A DNA stretch of 64,000 bases from Rhizomys pruinosus (taxonomy: Eukaryota > Chordata > Mammalia > Rodentia > Spalacidae): positions 411,729-475,728 of the forward strand of contig VZQC01012308.1 in NCBI GenBank assembly GCA_009823505.1, read 5' to 3'. The translations under genes and the position numbers were made by a program. The notes below the pieces were generated by a model. The model searched no databases and was not told the DNA's origin. It saw nothing but the letters and a program-made list of their open reading frames with translations. Of this stretch, positions 47,519 to 57,849 are shown piece by piece. Position 1 is the stretch's first letter, and each line of letters starts with the position of its first letter.

Positions 47519-47728
47519 GCAGGGGGAGAGATAGCTTAGTGGTTAACAGCACTGGCTGTTCTTGCAGAAGAACTGATTTAAATCCCAGTACCCACATGGT
47601 GGTTAACAACCATCTGAAACTCCATTTCCAGGGGAATCCAACACCATCTTCTGTCTCCTGAGGGCACTACACAACACAGGTGCACTTGCATACATGCACT
47701 CAATACATGCATACACATAAAATAAAAA
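47519..47728 (+). repeat. B2 SINE, sense
   Basis: gcagggggagagatagcttag to catacacataaaataaaa. Confidence 0.85.
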
Positions 47729-47925
47729 AGCCAGGCATGGTGACATGTGCTTGTAACCCTAGTGCTAAGAGGCAGAGATAGGGAGATCCCCAAGACTCAC
47801 TGGCCAGTCAGCCTTGCTTACTTGGTGAGTTCCAGGGTGAGACTCTGTCTCAAAGAAAGAAAGGAAAGAGAGAAAGAGTGGAAGAGAAATAGAAGAAAGA
47901 AAGAGAGAGAGAGAGAGAGAGAGAG
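47729..47925 (+). repeat. B1-related SINE, sense, with purine-rich tail
   Basis: ccaggcatggtgacatgtgc to gagactctgtctcaaag, then an agaaag/gaga tail to 47925. Confidence 0.7.
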
Positions 47926-48089
47926 CACACTGGGAATGATATCCAAGGTAGTTCTCTAGCCACACATGCACACACACACCGTCATACACATCTTCAAATG
48001 CTACTCAGAGTAACTACTTCCACACAGGTTATTTTTTTGAGCTTTCAAGTCTTTCCTCATCTAGACACTAGAGACAATTGACAGGAAAT

Positions 48090-48259
48090 TTTAAATGACC
48101 CAGGCTCCTCCATAGTATTTCCACCAGGTCTTATTGTAGCTAACAACCATCTAGAACTCAGTTCCAGATTATCTGACCCCTCTTCTATCCTCTGTGGGCA
48201 TTGAATGACACTGGTGCACTTACATATCTGCAGGTAAAACACTCATCCACATAAAAAAA

Positions 48260-48296
<37 letters not shown>

Positions 48297-48300
48297 ATGG
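48090..48300 (+). repeat. B2 SINE 3' part, sense, with (AAAT)n tail
   Basis: aacaaccatctagaactcag to cactcatccacat and nine aaat units. The head is missing. Confidence 0.7.
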
Positions 48301-48352
48301 AAAAAATAAAGCTTCACAAATAGTCCATGTTCGATTTTCATAATTTGGTAGC

Positions 48353-48520
48353 TGGGCCAGCAGGATAGCTCAGTAGGTAAAGGCGCCTCATTGCCAAGCC
48401 TGAGAACCCACATGGTGGAAGGGGAGAACTGACTCCTGAAGGTTGTCCTCTGACCTCTGAAAGGTATGCACATGCACGCGCACACACACACGCGCACACA
48501 CACACACACACACACAAAAT
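48353..48520 (+). repeat. tRNA-derived SINE variant, sense, with (CA)n tail
   Basis: Head ggctgggccagcaggatagctcagtaggtaaaggcgcc differs from standard B2. Ends gaaaggtatgcacatgcacgcg and a CA repeat (48480-48516). Same type as 15110. Confidence 0.6.
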
Positions 48521-48699
48521 AAATACATGTAACAAAACAATTTTATTAACAAAATTTAGAAACCATTAATGAAAAATGTTTATTCTTTAGCTATAAGCAT
48601 ATATAATGTGTTATAGATAATATGTAATAAGTAATTTCTTTAGTGGTTTATTAAAAAGTAATAGGTGTCTAAGAAGTAAATTTCCTTTTTCCATTTCAG

Positions 48700-48928
48700 C
48701 AAAAGAGTGTGGTGGTGTCTTCACAGACCCGAAGCAAATTTTTAAATCTCCAGGCTTCCCAAATGAGTATGACGACAACCAGGTCTGCTACTGGCACATT
48801 AGACTCAAGTATGGTCAGCGCATTCACCTGAGTTTTTTGGACTTTGATCTTGAACATGACCCAGGTTGTTTGGCTGACTACGTTGAAATATATGACAGTT
48901 ACGATGATGTTCATGGCTTTGTGGGAAG
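48700..48928 (+). CDS. Tnfaip6: Tnfaip6 coding exon 4 (CUB domain, main part)
   Basis: AKECGGVFTDPKQIFKSPGFP opens the CUB domain. It includes the aromatic CYWHIRL strand and the calcium-site type acidic residues in DPGCLADYVEIYDSYDD. Ends in phase 2 before gtaggt. Confidence 0.97.
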
Positions 48929-48984
48929 GTAGGTGTTATTTCCCCCACAAGATCAGTGAATATCCAATATTCAATTAATGCTGT

Positions 48985-49155
48985 TTTGTTCACCCGTGTC
49001 ATGCAATGACTCGAAGGTCAGAAGAGGGTGTCGGATTCCCCTGGAACTGGAGTTAAAGACAGTTCTCAGCCGCCATGTGGGTGCTGGGGATCGAACCCGG
49101 GTCCTCTGCAAGAGCAGTCGGCGCTCTTAACTGCTAGGCCATCTCTCCAGCCCCT
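48985..49155 (-). repeat. B2 SINE, antisense, tail missing
   Basis: Starts in the body (tgttcacccgtgtcatgc) and ends ccatctctccagcccc. ctaattaatgctgttttaatg follows and ttcaattaatgctgtttt precedes it (48969), a target duplication of about 14 bp. Confidence 0.9.
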
Positions 49156-49287
49156 AATTAATGCTGTTTTAATGTGGCTTTAATTTTCTTTCCACTATCC
49201 TATGACATTGATTTTCAGTATTTCTACCCTCCAGCAACAACAGCAACTTCTTTCCTGGGCTTCTTTCTGTTCTTTCCTTGGCTTCCC

Positions 49288-49368
49288 TCCTCCTCCTCCT
49301 CCTCCTCCTCCTCCTCCTCCTCCTCCTTCTCCTGCTCCTCCTCCTCCTGCTCCTCCTCCTCCCCCAGA
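49288..49368. repeat. (CTC)n trinucleotide repeat
   Basis: About 26 cct/ctc units with a few t/g changes. The same tract would read as polyproline or polyserine, but it is intronic. Confidence 0.95.
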
Positions 49369-49499
49369 AGAGCTAGGATTACAGACTCCTGGTCCTCGTG
49401 ACCCCACCACAAGTGCTGGGATTTCAGGCATCCTCCATACACTTGGCTTTCATATAACCTGTCAACAAACAATTTTCTTAGTTGGCTGATACATGTACT

Positions 49500-49728
49500 T
49501 GTTTTTTTAAATATTTTATTATTTTTATTTTAGTGTATAAATGTATTGCCCGTGCATATGTAAATGCACCCATGTTACAGTGCCCACAGAGGTGAGAAGA
49601 GGGTGTTGGATTCCCCTGGAACTGGAGTTATGGATGGTTGTTACCCACCATGTGGGTGCTGTGAACTGAACCTGGGTCCTCTGCAAGAGTAGCCAGTGCT
49701 CTTAACTGCTGAGCCATCTCTCCAGCCC
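49500..49728 (-). repeat. B2 SINE, antisense
   Basis: Short form; ends gagccatctctccagccc. tgtacttactt follows and catgtacttg precedes (49492), a likely target duplication. Confidence 0.88.
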
Positions 49729-49877
49729 ATGTGTACTTACTTATTATTATTAAAGCAGTGATAAACTGCCTTTTGATGATTTAGTAAGAACTCATTGTGT
49801 AGTTATTAAAAACCTCAGGATTTGACTAAAAGCATGTGATTTCTATTAGGATACTTTTCAAGTATCCCATCCTTTTA

Positions 49878-50085
49878 TTGTGGAGACAGGATCTCACATA
49901 GCCCAGGCTGGCTTCAAATTCACTATGTAATGAATGCTCTTGAACCCCTGATTCTGCCTCGACCTCCCAAGTACTGGGATTACAGGAATGTGATACCATG
50001 TCTGATTTATTTGGTGCTGGAGATGGAACCCGGAGCCTGTGCATGCTAGGCACTCTACTAATTGAGATATCCCCAGCTGATTTCC
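49878..50085 (-). repeat. B4 SINE, antisense
   Basis: Antisense B1-like body (ggagacaggatctcacatagc) followed by the complement of an ID-like head (gtgcatgctaggcactctac). Confidence 0.75.
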
Positions 50086-50124
50086 TTGATTTTCAATGTG
50101 CTATAACTACTCTTTTGGTGTTCC

Positions 50125-50280
50125 CAATCTGGGCAGATGGGAGGGTTTGGAAGGAGGATCTCAGGCCAAGGGAGTATGATGAAAACCAGATCTACCGCTT
50201 CAGACTCAGTGTGGTCTTCGGATCCACCTGACAGTTTCAGATTTGCCTTTGAAGACAATCCAGGTTACTTGGCTAATGGA
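50125..50280 (+). pseudogene. Tnfaip6: Decayed duplicate of Tnfaip6 CUB exon 4
   Basis: The translation includes REYDENQIYRFRLSVVFG, then after a small deletion RIHLTVSD and, in a third frame, EDNPGYLAN. These align in order with EYDDNQVCYWHIRLKYG, RIHLSFLD and EHDPGCLAD of exon 4. Two frameshifts and a stop (50229-50231) break it. The two cysteines in this stretch are both Tyr here. The copy lies about 1.2 kb downstream of exon 4 in the same orientation. An acceptor-like ctgggcag (50128-50135) lies near its start, but no donor is visible, so it is not likely to be spliced in. Confidence 0.75.
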
Positions 50281-50559
50281 AATCCTCCTGCCTCATTCTC
50301 CTGAGCTTGAGATTACAGACATGAACCATCATGATCTGCTCCAAACTTTTAATATAGCTTAAATTTTGAGTGCCTTATAAAATACTGCTAACTAACTTAA
50401 GGTTCATAGTTAGATGATTTATAAATGTAGGTCCCCACTTATAATTTGTATTTTGGACTATCACTTATCAATATTCTATTTACATTATAGTGATTTAATA
50501 AAAGAAAACAGAAGAGAGGGCGATTCAAAAATAACATGCTCAATTGTTTGGTTTGGCTT

Positions 50560-50695
50560 GATGTAGTTTAAAATAGGGTCTCCCTATGTAGCCCAGGCTG
50601 ATCTGGAGTTCACTGTGGAAATCAAGCTGTCCTTGAACCTACAATTTTCCCACTTTAGGCTCTGGAGTACTGAGATTGGAGGTGTGCACCAGCTC
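50560..50695 (-). repeat. Old B1-like SINE, antisense
   Basis: aaaatagggtctccctatgtagcc to gaggtgtgcacc. Strongly worn. Confidence 0.55.
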
Positions 50696-51062
50696 CAATT
50701 CAATAGTTTGTTTTGATTTTCAAATGTGCAACTTAAACACAAAGAAAAATTAGTATTTCTTCCATAAAGCACAAGGATATTTTTCAACTGAAGTATGTTT
50801 TATTTTGTTCTTTCACTGATGGACTATTGCAGGTCACAAAGGCAAGAAGGAGAGAGAGATAGAGAGAGACAGAGACAGAGAGTCCTATTTGGACTGGGGA
50901 ATAATATACCTCACTTCACTTTTCTGGTATTCCTAGTATGTATGAGGCTCTGAGTTTAATCCCTGGTACTCCAGCACTCAACATTGTAGTGTACACCTGA
51001 CATACATGTGGTACACAAACATACATGCTGGGAAAACACTCATAATAGAAAATAAAAATCAG

Positions 51063-51260
51063 GGGGCTGGAGAGATGGCTCAGTGGTTAAGAGCACTGGC
51101 TATTTTTGCAGAAGACCTGGGTTCGAATTCCAGCACCACATGGCAGTTAATGACTGACCTTAACTCCAGGTCCAGAAGACCCAGTACTTCTTCAGGCACT
51201 GCATACATGGTACACATATGGACAAGCAGGTACAGACACCTACAAATTTGTTTTTTTAAT
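51063..51260 (+). repeat. B2 SINE, sense
   Basis: ggggctggagagatggctcag; box B-like gggttcgaattcc; A-rich end. Immediately followed by a headless B2 body (51300-51450). Confidence 0.88.
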
Positions 51261-51464
51261 TAAAAACCAAACACTGAGCTCCAGCCCCTGGATTTTTTTG
51301 TTAGCCACATGGTGTCCAACAACCACTTGTAACTCCAGTTCCAGGGGATTCAATGCCCTCTTCTGACCACCATGGGCATTGCATGACACAGGTGCACTTA
51401 CATACATGTAGCCATAACACTCATAAAACATAAAATAAAAATAAAAAATGAAAAATCCAGGGCT

Positions 51465-51632
51465 GGGCCTGGCTTGGTGGCACATGCCTTTAATGCCAGC
51501 ACTGGGGAGGCAAAAGCAGGTGGATCTCTGTGAGTTCAAGGCCAGCCTGGTCTACATAGTTCCAGGCAAGCTGGGGTTACAGGGAGACCCTGTCTCAAAA
51601 AGAAGAAAAAAAAACAAAACAAAAAAAAAAAC
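51465..51632 (+). repeat. B1 SINE, sense
   Basis: gggcctggcttggtggcacatgcc to gagaccctgtctcaaaaag, then an A-rich tail. Confidence 0.88.
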
Positions 51633-51850
51633 AGGGTTGAAGAGATGGTTCAATGGTTAAGAGCACTAGTTGCTCTTGTAGAGGACCTGGGTTTGGTTTC
51701 CAGTACCCACATGTTAGTTAACAACTGTCCTTAACTCCAGTTCCAGTGGATCCGGCACCCTCTTCTGACCTCTATGGGCACTGTGTGTATGTGGTATACT
51801 TATATACATGCATGCAAAACACTCAGAAACATAAAAAAAAAATTTTTTTT
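51633..51850 (+). repeat. B2 SINE, sense
   Basis: gggttgaagagatggttcaatgg to cagaaacataaaaaaa. Confidence 0.85.
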
Positions 51851-51867
51851 AAAAAGTCCAAGTTAAG

Positions 51868-52022
51868 AGCTGGGCATGGTGGTGTACGCCTTTAATCCCA
51901 GCACTCGGGAGGCAGAGGCAGGTGGATCTTTGTAAGGTCAAGGCCAGCCTGGTCTACATAGTGAGTTCCAGGCTACTTTGGGGCTACAGGGAGACCCTGT
52001 CTCAAAAAGACAAAAAAAAAAG
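51868..52022 (+). repeat. B1 SINE, sense
   Basis: gagctgggcatggtggtgtacg to gagaccctgtctcaaaaagac. Together with the previous two entries, an alternating B1-B2-B1 block. Confidence 0.9.
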
Positions 52023-52154
52023 TTAGAAAGAATTTTTCACATTAGAGAAATGAGCCATTATTTATGGGAAATAAACCATTTTGTTACAAAAGCCACATCA
52101 GCATCTGTGCACTATTTTTCTTGTGACCTCTCTTTTCTGAAAATTTCCTTTCAG

Positions 52155-52195
52155 ATATTGTGGTGATGAACTTCCGGAAGACATCATTAGCACAG
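52155..52195 (+). CDS. Tnfaip6: Tnfaip6 coding exon 5 (41 nt)
   Basis: Short exon of the CUB domain (YCGDELPEDIIST). Opens after cctttcag and ends in phase 1 at cacag|gtaag. Confidence 0.96.
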
Positions 52196-52534
52196 GTAAG
52201 ACTCCAAATCACAACAGAACCCCTTGATTTTCACAGGGGCCTAATGGTTATTATCATTCACTCTTTGAAGGCCAATGCCAGTAAAGTGACAATTATACAT
52301 AAGACTTGACTAACTCTGTGCTCAAAAGGCAGGAGATGGCAAGATAGCCTAGGATCTGCAAATACCTGAGTACTGCCTTTGCACGTGTGTGATAATGAAT
52401 GGATGGGGGCTGGGCACAGAACTTGACGAGCTTGTGTAGCAGATGCTGATGCCCTGGGTTTGATTTCCCAGTACTGCAAAAAATAAAAAATATATTGGCT
52501 GAAATTATTCATTGATAAAAGACTAAATAAAGTT

Positions 52535-52685
52535 GAAAATAGCAGCAGAGCATGATGGTCCATGCCTTTAATCCCAGCACTCCAGAGGCAGAGGCAAGCA
52601 GAAGTCTGTGAGATGAAGGGGCTACAGGGAGACCCTGTCTCAAACAAAACAAAACAAAACAAAACAAAAAACAACTACAATAAAA
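52535..52685 (+). repeat. B1 SINE, sense, internally deleted, (AAAAC)n tail
   Basis: agcagagcatgatggtccatg to gaagtctgtgagatgaagg, then straight to ggctacagggagaccctgtctc and five caaaa units. Confidence 0.85.
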
Positions 52686-52794
52686 AAAGAAAATAGCACC
52701 TCTCAGTTAAAAAAAAAAAAAAGACACCGCTTTCGTTACATGTTTTTATCTTGGCATAGCACTCCTCAGAGCACTGTAAAGAAAGATGTAATTT

Positions 52795-53020
52795 TTTTTT
52801 TAATTTCTGTATGTGTATGAATGTACTGTCTGTATGCAAGTCTGCGAACCCGTGTCATGCAATGCCGCAGAGGTCAGAAGAGGGTCTCGGATTCCCCTGG
52901 AACTGGAGTTCTCCTGGAATCGGAGTCTCAGATGGTTCTCAGCCGCCATGTGGGTGCCGGGGATCGAACCCGGGTCCTCTGTAAGAGCGGTCGGCGCTCC
53001 CAACCGCTAGGCCATCTGAA
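52795..53020 (-). repeat. B2 SINE, antisense, 18-bp duplication subfamily
   Basis: gaactggagttctcctggaatcggagtctcag shows the duplication. The final head bases are cut at gccatctg. gaaagatgtaat before and gaaagctgtaat after are a near-perfect 12-bp target duplication. Confidence 0.93.
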
Positions 53021-53130
53021 AGCTGTAATATTTTAAGCAGGTGTTACATAAGAAAAGGGGTCAAATAAATGTGGCTACAGGGCTAAGCAGTGATAAATGC
53101 ATTTCTTTATTGACCAACCTTAAGGATCTT

Positions 53131-53132
53131 TT

Positions 53133-53172
<40 letters not shown>

Positions 53173-53560
53173 TTTTTAATATACATTTTGTACAAGATTA
53201 TCAAATCTAGACCCGTGTTCCCCACCCTATGCCCCCACCCCACCAGAGCTCATGCATTCTGCCAAACATGCTTTTCATCTCTTTCTCAATATTCTCCATG
53301 TGGAAGTTGACTGTTTTGAGCAGAAGTTCACTGTTTAAGTCAGTTCTTCGATGCAGTCCTTTCTGTTGTTGTTATTGTTACTGTTGTTGTTGTTTCCAGT
53401 ATGCATCACTCCCAACTGCTTGGACAAAAGCTCAAGGGGTCATGCACAAGAAATACTTACAACTAGGTATTTGGCACTAGCATCCACAGTTGAGGGATAC
53501 CATTCGCCGTTTGTTTTTCTGGGACTGTGTTACTTCAGAGGAACTTTTAATATGCCAATT
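53131..53560 (-). mobile_element. L1 3' end, antisense, with (TGAT)n at its tail
   Basis: Ten tgat units (53131-53172), then the 3'-UTR block (gcccccaccccaccagagc, gcattctgccaaacatg) and gggactgtgttacttcag. Same subfamily as 9525. Confidence 0.75.
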
Positions 53561-54569
53561 TGTGTAGTAAATCTAAAAAAGATAGACATAATGGCAATGT
53601 TTGCTAGATCTCACAGATACACCCAAAATTGTTTTGTATTTCTTTCGTTCTAAGAAATTCTTTTGTTCTAAGAAATATGCCTTTTAGAATGTTCCCTTAG
53701 GAACATAAATTGATTACAATAAGCAATACAGCCCTTTAAATTTTCAAAACTGCTATTTTTCTAAGCTAAAACCTTAGCCTTCTCAGGAGTCTGTTTCCAG
53801 CACCAGCACCAGCACTTGGCATTCTGGTGTATTCTATTTTCCCTCCAGGTCATAAAATTATCACACTTGTACACCTAAAAGCAGCAAAGCTCCACTGAAT
53901 TGCAAATCTAAGTCCTCTCTAACATTCTTCCACACCCAGCCTCAGGGTGCCTTCTTGGGGTTCTTAGACTCATTAATAAAAAAAATTTAAGGATGGACTT
54001 AAACAGAAGCTTAAGGACAATTTTATTACAGTTAAAAGAAAAATCCTCAGGTCAGTCAAGCTGTAAATCTCAGCAACTTCCTGGAGTAGGAGAATGGAGG
54101 AGAAAAGGAAAAATAATCATGCCTTTTAAGTCAGCATGGAGGTCAGACAGACAGCAGGCAGGGAAGAAGGCCCTAAATGTTAGAGCAGCTCAAAGTGTTA
54201 GGGCAAGCCAACTGGCTGCCAGATAAACTAGAGGATTCTAGGCAGAAAAGGTTTACCACCTCATTAATGCATTGGTTATTCTATCTCTTAGCTCGTCTTA
54301 AGGTGAACCCACCTTCCTAGGGGTGGTCCATGGCCTTTCTTGTTGCTGTAACAAAACTTTCTGCTGTATCCTTGAATGATTAATATTTAAGCCATATTAA
54401 TTCATTATTGTTACATTCTTCCTAAGAAGGGAAGCTTACTATAAATCTCTTATTTATTTCTCTTTTCTCAAGAACATATTTTATATTAACAGAAAGTTTA
54501 AAAGAAGGCTGCTTTAGAACTTTATAAGGTAGTTAAGGCAGGAAATTTCTGCTTATAAAACAGACAGCA

Positions 54570-54700
54570 GAGCTGAAAGTGGTGGTACACTCCTGTAATC
54601 TCAGCAGAGAGGCAGAAGCAGGGATGTGAGGCTAGCCTGTTCTACATACTGAGTCCTAGAGCAACATAGTGAGATCCTGTCTCAAAAATAGTAATAAAAA
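54570..54700 (+). repeat. B1-related SINE, sense, diverged
   Basis: agctgaaagtggtggtacactcc to gtgagatcctgtctcaaaaat. Confidence 0.65.
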
Positions 54701-54879
54701 GCATTAATCCAAAGAAAGCCTGAAACTTGACATAGTCCCTGTTTGTCTCAAACAGATAACTTACTCCAAGAATAATCAAATTACCACTGAGTTTTAAAAA
54801 AATATTTTATTTCTAGCAGCTCTTTATTAGAGATACTATTTCCTCTCTTCCTCTTTAGGGTTCAACTCTTTTAAAGATT

Positions 54880-55075
54880 TACTTTTATTATTTTTATTTA
54901 TGTATGTGTGTCTGTGTGGGTAAATGCTACATGTGTACAGGTTCCCACAGAGGCCAGAAGAGGGCATCCTATCTCTTGGAGCTATAGCTACAGACAGTTG
55001 TGAGCTGCCCAGTGTGGATGCTGAGAACTTAACTCAGGTCTGCTGGAAGAGCAGCAAATGCTCTTAACCACTAGG
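54880..55075 (-). repeat. B2 SINE, antisense, head end lost
   Basis: tttatgtatgtgtgtctgtgtgg to gcaaatgctcttaaccacta. Confidence 0.75.
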
Positions 55076-55209
55076 GTTTGACTATTTAGATTGTTACTTA
55101 TTACCTGTTAATTTTTAGATAGAGTCTCAACCCATGGGAGTCAAACCAAAAACCTGATCCTCCAGCCTTCATCTCCAGACTGCTCAAATTACAACCATGT
55201 GTGCCTAGT

Positions 55210-55565
55210 TAGCTTCTCTATTGCAGAGATAAAGTACTGACTAAAAGCAAGTTAAAGAGGAGCTTATAGTTCACAGTCCACCATCAAGGGAAGGCAAGGC
55301 AGATAAGAACTCTAGCATAGACCATAGCTGTTTACTGGCTTGCTCCTCTGGCCTGTGCCCAACCTGCTTTCTTATTGTACAACCCAGGACAACCTGCCTA
55401 GGGGTGGCACCACCCACTGAGGGCTGGGCCCACCTACACTACTCAACAATCAAGAAACTGACTCAGACATGACCACAGGCCAATCCCATAGAGGAAATTG
55501 CCCAACAGGGGTCCCTCTTTCTAGGTGTGACAAGTTAGCAGATGATGCTATCCAGCATAATATGA
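55210..55565. repeat. Dispersed LTR-like rodent repeat
   Basis: Shares actggcttgctcc, ctgggcccacc-type, catgaccacaggccaatcc and tccagca phrases with the copy at 62838. Ends are worn. Confidence 0.7.
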
Positions 55566-55787
55566 CACCACATCCAGCTAATGATGATCTCTTATAATAC
55601 CAAAATATTTGTATTTAAATAAATCTTACAAGTGTCAGAAAAATGCAGTAAAACAATTGTTACATGAACTCTGAAACCAGGCTACCTGGGTTTGAGCCCG
55701 CCTCAGTCATACAATAATACCTCTGTGGATCTGGCTAAGATTATTTAGTCTCTCTGACCCAGGGTCACATCTATAAAAGGACGTACG

Positions 55788-55792
<5 letters not shown>

Positions 55793-55832
<40 letters not shown>
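55793..55832. repeat. (GT)n microsatellite
   Basis: About 20 GT units. Next to an antisense B1. Confidence 0.95.
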
Positions 55833-55835
<3 letters not shown>

Positions 55836-55869
55836 ATTTCTGGGTTTTTTTTGTTTGTTTGTTTTGCTT

Positions 55870-55990
55870 ATCTTTTTTTTGAGACAGGGACTTCCTGTAC
55901 CCCCAGCTGGCCTGGAACTCCCTATGCAGACCAGTACGGCCTCACCCTCACAGAGATCTGCCTGCAGGCATGCACCACCACACTTGGCCC
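55870..55990 (-). repeat. B1 SINE, antisense, internally deleted
   Basis: ttttttttgagacagggactt to gatctgcctgc, then directly aggcatgcaccaccacacttggc; the tctgcctcccaagtgctgggatta part is missing. Confidence 0.85.
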
Positions 55991-56218
55991 TAGGTTTGTT
56001 TCTCAATAATGCAAGGTTGTTAGTCCCCATCATTTAGCCCAAATATCCTCTTGGACTTGAACTATACTTTTTTCTTTTTTTAAATAATTTTCTTATAATT
56101 CTGTGGATAGTCATTTTACAAAGAGCATCTTTTTTGTTGTCTTACTAGATATTAAATCTAAAGCTTCAAGCATGCTAGAAAAACACTATTATTTTATTTT
56201 TATTTAATTACAAATCCA

Positions 56219-56219
56219 T

Positions 56220-56266
<47 letters not shown>
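56219..56266. repeat. (GT)n microsatellite followed by a B2 fragment
   Basis: About 23 GT units; then gtatcctcagaggccagaggtgacag to 56355, a B2-like antisense body piece just before exon 6. Confidence 0.9.
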
Positions 56267-56268
<2 letters not shown>

Positions 56269-56413
56269 GTATCCTCAGAGGCCAGAGGTGACAGATCCCT
56301 TGGACTTGGAGTTACAGGTGGTAGTAAGCCACCAATGTAGGGAATCAAACCCTGGAAAATCAATCAAGTTGGGGTAAAGCCTTCATTCTTTTTTGCATGC
56401 CCCTCCCCCATAG

Positions 56414-56583
56414 GAAACGTCATGACCTTGAAGTTTCTGAGTGATGCTTCCATCACGGCAGGAGGTTTCCGGATCAAATATGTTGCAGTGGATCCTGCAT
56501 CCAAATCCATTCAAGGAAAGAATTCAAGTACTACTTCTATTGGAAATAAAAACTTCTTAGCTGGAAGATTGAGCCATTTATAA
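56414..56583 (+). CDS. Tnfaip6: Tnfaip6 coding exon 6 (C-terminal)
   Basis: Ends the CUB domain (NVMTLKFLSDASITAGGFRIKY) and adds the Ser/Thr/Asn-rich tail to ...LAGRLSHL. The stop TAA is the start of an 18-A run. Confidence 0.97.
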
Positions 56584-57110
56584 AAAAAAAAAAAAAAAAG
56601 GTTGTTCATACAATATTATTTGTATCTTTTGAACTCTTTCTCATCTCACTTTTGTAATTATTATTATTAACATGTATTTATTATTTTTTTATAAATGTGA
56701 AAGCAATACCCAATTGTGGGGAAAACTGAAAAGTACAGAATACTTCAAATGAGAAAAAAGTCTCTCATAATCTTGCTATACTAATGTTAAGATTTTTCAA
56801 CATTTTTCTTTCTGTCATATTTCTACTTGCAGTATATGTATATATGTATCTATGTGTCTTTGTACTTGAACTTCAGTATTCTGCTCTCTATATAGTTTTA
56901 TATATTGACTTTTTTTTTAACCTTGAATTTTACAGTCCCGTCATTTCCCCAAAACACTGAGTTTTCTATAAACACCACTTTGAGTAGCTGTAAAATAAGC
57001 CCTGGCATATCTGTTCCCTGTTTTATTTAAGCCTAACTCTATTGTTGGAATTTTATATTGTTTTCATAAATATTGCTGTAATAAATATTCTTGGATATAC
57101 ATATTTGTTT
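56584..57110 (+). other. Tnfaip6: Tnfaip6 3' UTR
   Basis: AU-rich, with an ATTTA pentamer near 56677 and a U-rich stretch (56688-56696), as expected for a short-lived cytokine-induced mRNA. AATAAA at 57080-57085 is the likely polyadenylation signal. Confidence 0.7.
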
Positions 57111-57183
57111 GGTTCTTTAGTTTGGGGAAAACAGGTATCTAGTAGTAGAATTATTAATGAAAGGCTAATTAAAATAGAATTGC

Positions 57184-57405
57184 GGGGGCTGAAGAGATGA
57201 CTCAGTGGTTAAGTACACTGGCTGCTCTTGCAGAGGACACATGTTTGGTTCCCAGCACCCACATGGCTAACAACCATCTGTAACTCTAATTCCAGGGCAC
57301 CCAATGCCCTCTTCTGACCTCTGTGGACATTTCATATGTGTGCACTTATAAACATGTAGGCAAAACATTCATACACATAAAATACAAGTAAGTAAATAAA
57401 TTAAA
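57184..57405 (+). repeat. B2 SINE, sense
   Basis: gggggctgaagagatgactcag to acataaaatacaagtaag. Confidence 0.88.
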
Positions 57406-57440
57406 ATTTTAAAGTAAAAATCTTTAAAAAGATTAAATAT

Positions 57441-57640
57441 CCTGGGACTACAGAGATGGCTCAGAGGTTAAGAGCACTTACTGGTCTTGCAGAGGACCGG
57501 AGTTCAATTCCAAGTACCCACATCAGGCAGCTCACAATTGCCTATAACTCTAGCTCCAGGGAATCGAATGCCTTTGGCCTCCATCAGCACCCATACCCAC
57601 ATGTACATACCCACATACAGACACACGCACATAATTAAAA
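57441..57640 (+). repeat. B2 SINE, sense, diverged
   Basis: cctgggactacagagatggctcag to cacacgcacataattaaa. Confidence 0.8.
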
Positions 57641-57649
57641 ATGATGGTA

Positions 57650-57818
57650 AAAAGCTGGGCCTGGTGGTGCACGACTTTAATCCTAGCACTTGGGAAGCAG
57701 AGGCAGGTGGATCTTTGTGAGTTCAAGGCCAGCCTGGTCTACAGAGTGAGTTTCAGGACAGCTGGGGCTACAGGGAGACACTGTCTCGAAAAAACTAAAA
57801 ACAAAAACAAAAAAAAGA
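57650..57818 (+). repeat. B1 SINE, sense
   Basis: agctgggcctggtggtgcacg to gagacactgtctcg. gatggtaaaa before and gatggtaaaat after (57643 and 57817) are a target duplication. Confidence 0.9.
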
Positions 57819-57849
57819 TGGTAAAATAAATCTTCAAGGAAAGGTATTA

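Larger units (their letters stand above)
45414..48699 (+). other. Tnfaip6: Tnfaip6 intron 3
   Basis: 3286 nt, GT-AG. Nearly half SINE. 45840-46260 and 46430-46870 have no recognisable feature. Confidence 0.9.
48929..52154 (+). other. Tnfaip6: Tnfaip6 intron 4
   Basis: 3226 nt, GT-AG. Carries seven or more SINEs, a CTC repeat and the decayed exon copy at 50125. Confidence 0.9.
52196..56413 (+). other. Tnfaip6: Tnfaip6 intron 5
   Basis: 4218 nt, GT-AG (cccatag acceptor). Repeats at 52535-53560, 54560-55570 and 55790-56265. 53560-54560 has no recognisable feature. Confidence 0.9.
37289..57085 (+). other. Tnfaip6: Tnfaip6 gene (TSG-6), 6 coding exons
   Basis: TSG-6 is a secreted, inflammation-induced hyaluronan-binding protein. 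It moves heavy chains from inter-alpha-inhibitor onto hyaluronan and is needed for cumulus matrix expansion. Coding exons are 37289-37382, 40895-41032, 45252-45413, 48700-48928, 52155-52195 and 56414-56583. All introns are GT-AG with matching phases; 834 nt give 277 residues, the same as human. Order of parts: signal peptide (1 to about 17), Link module (about 36-129, with Cys58 and the usual three further cysteines), CUB domain (about 135-247), short Ser/Thr-rich tail. The N-glycosylation site NRS in the Link module is kept. Nothing is broken, so the gene should be functional. Confidence 0.97.

Noticed and set aside
49174..49489. Polyproline, polyserine and polyglutamate open frames
   Set aside because: All are readings of the (CTC)n repeat in an intron.
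56219..56266. Repeat-like signals as a possible CRISPR array
   Set aside because: This is a plain GT microsatellite in a mammalian intron; no repeat-spacer structure exists anywhere in the window.
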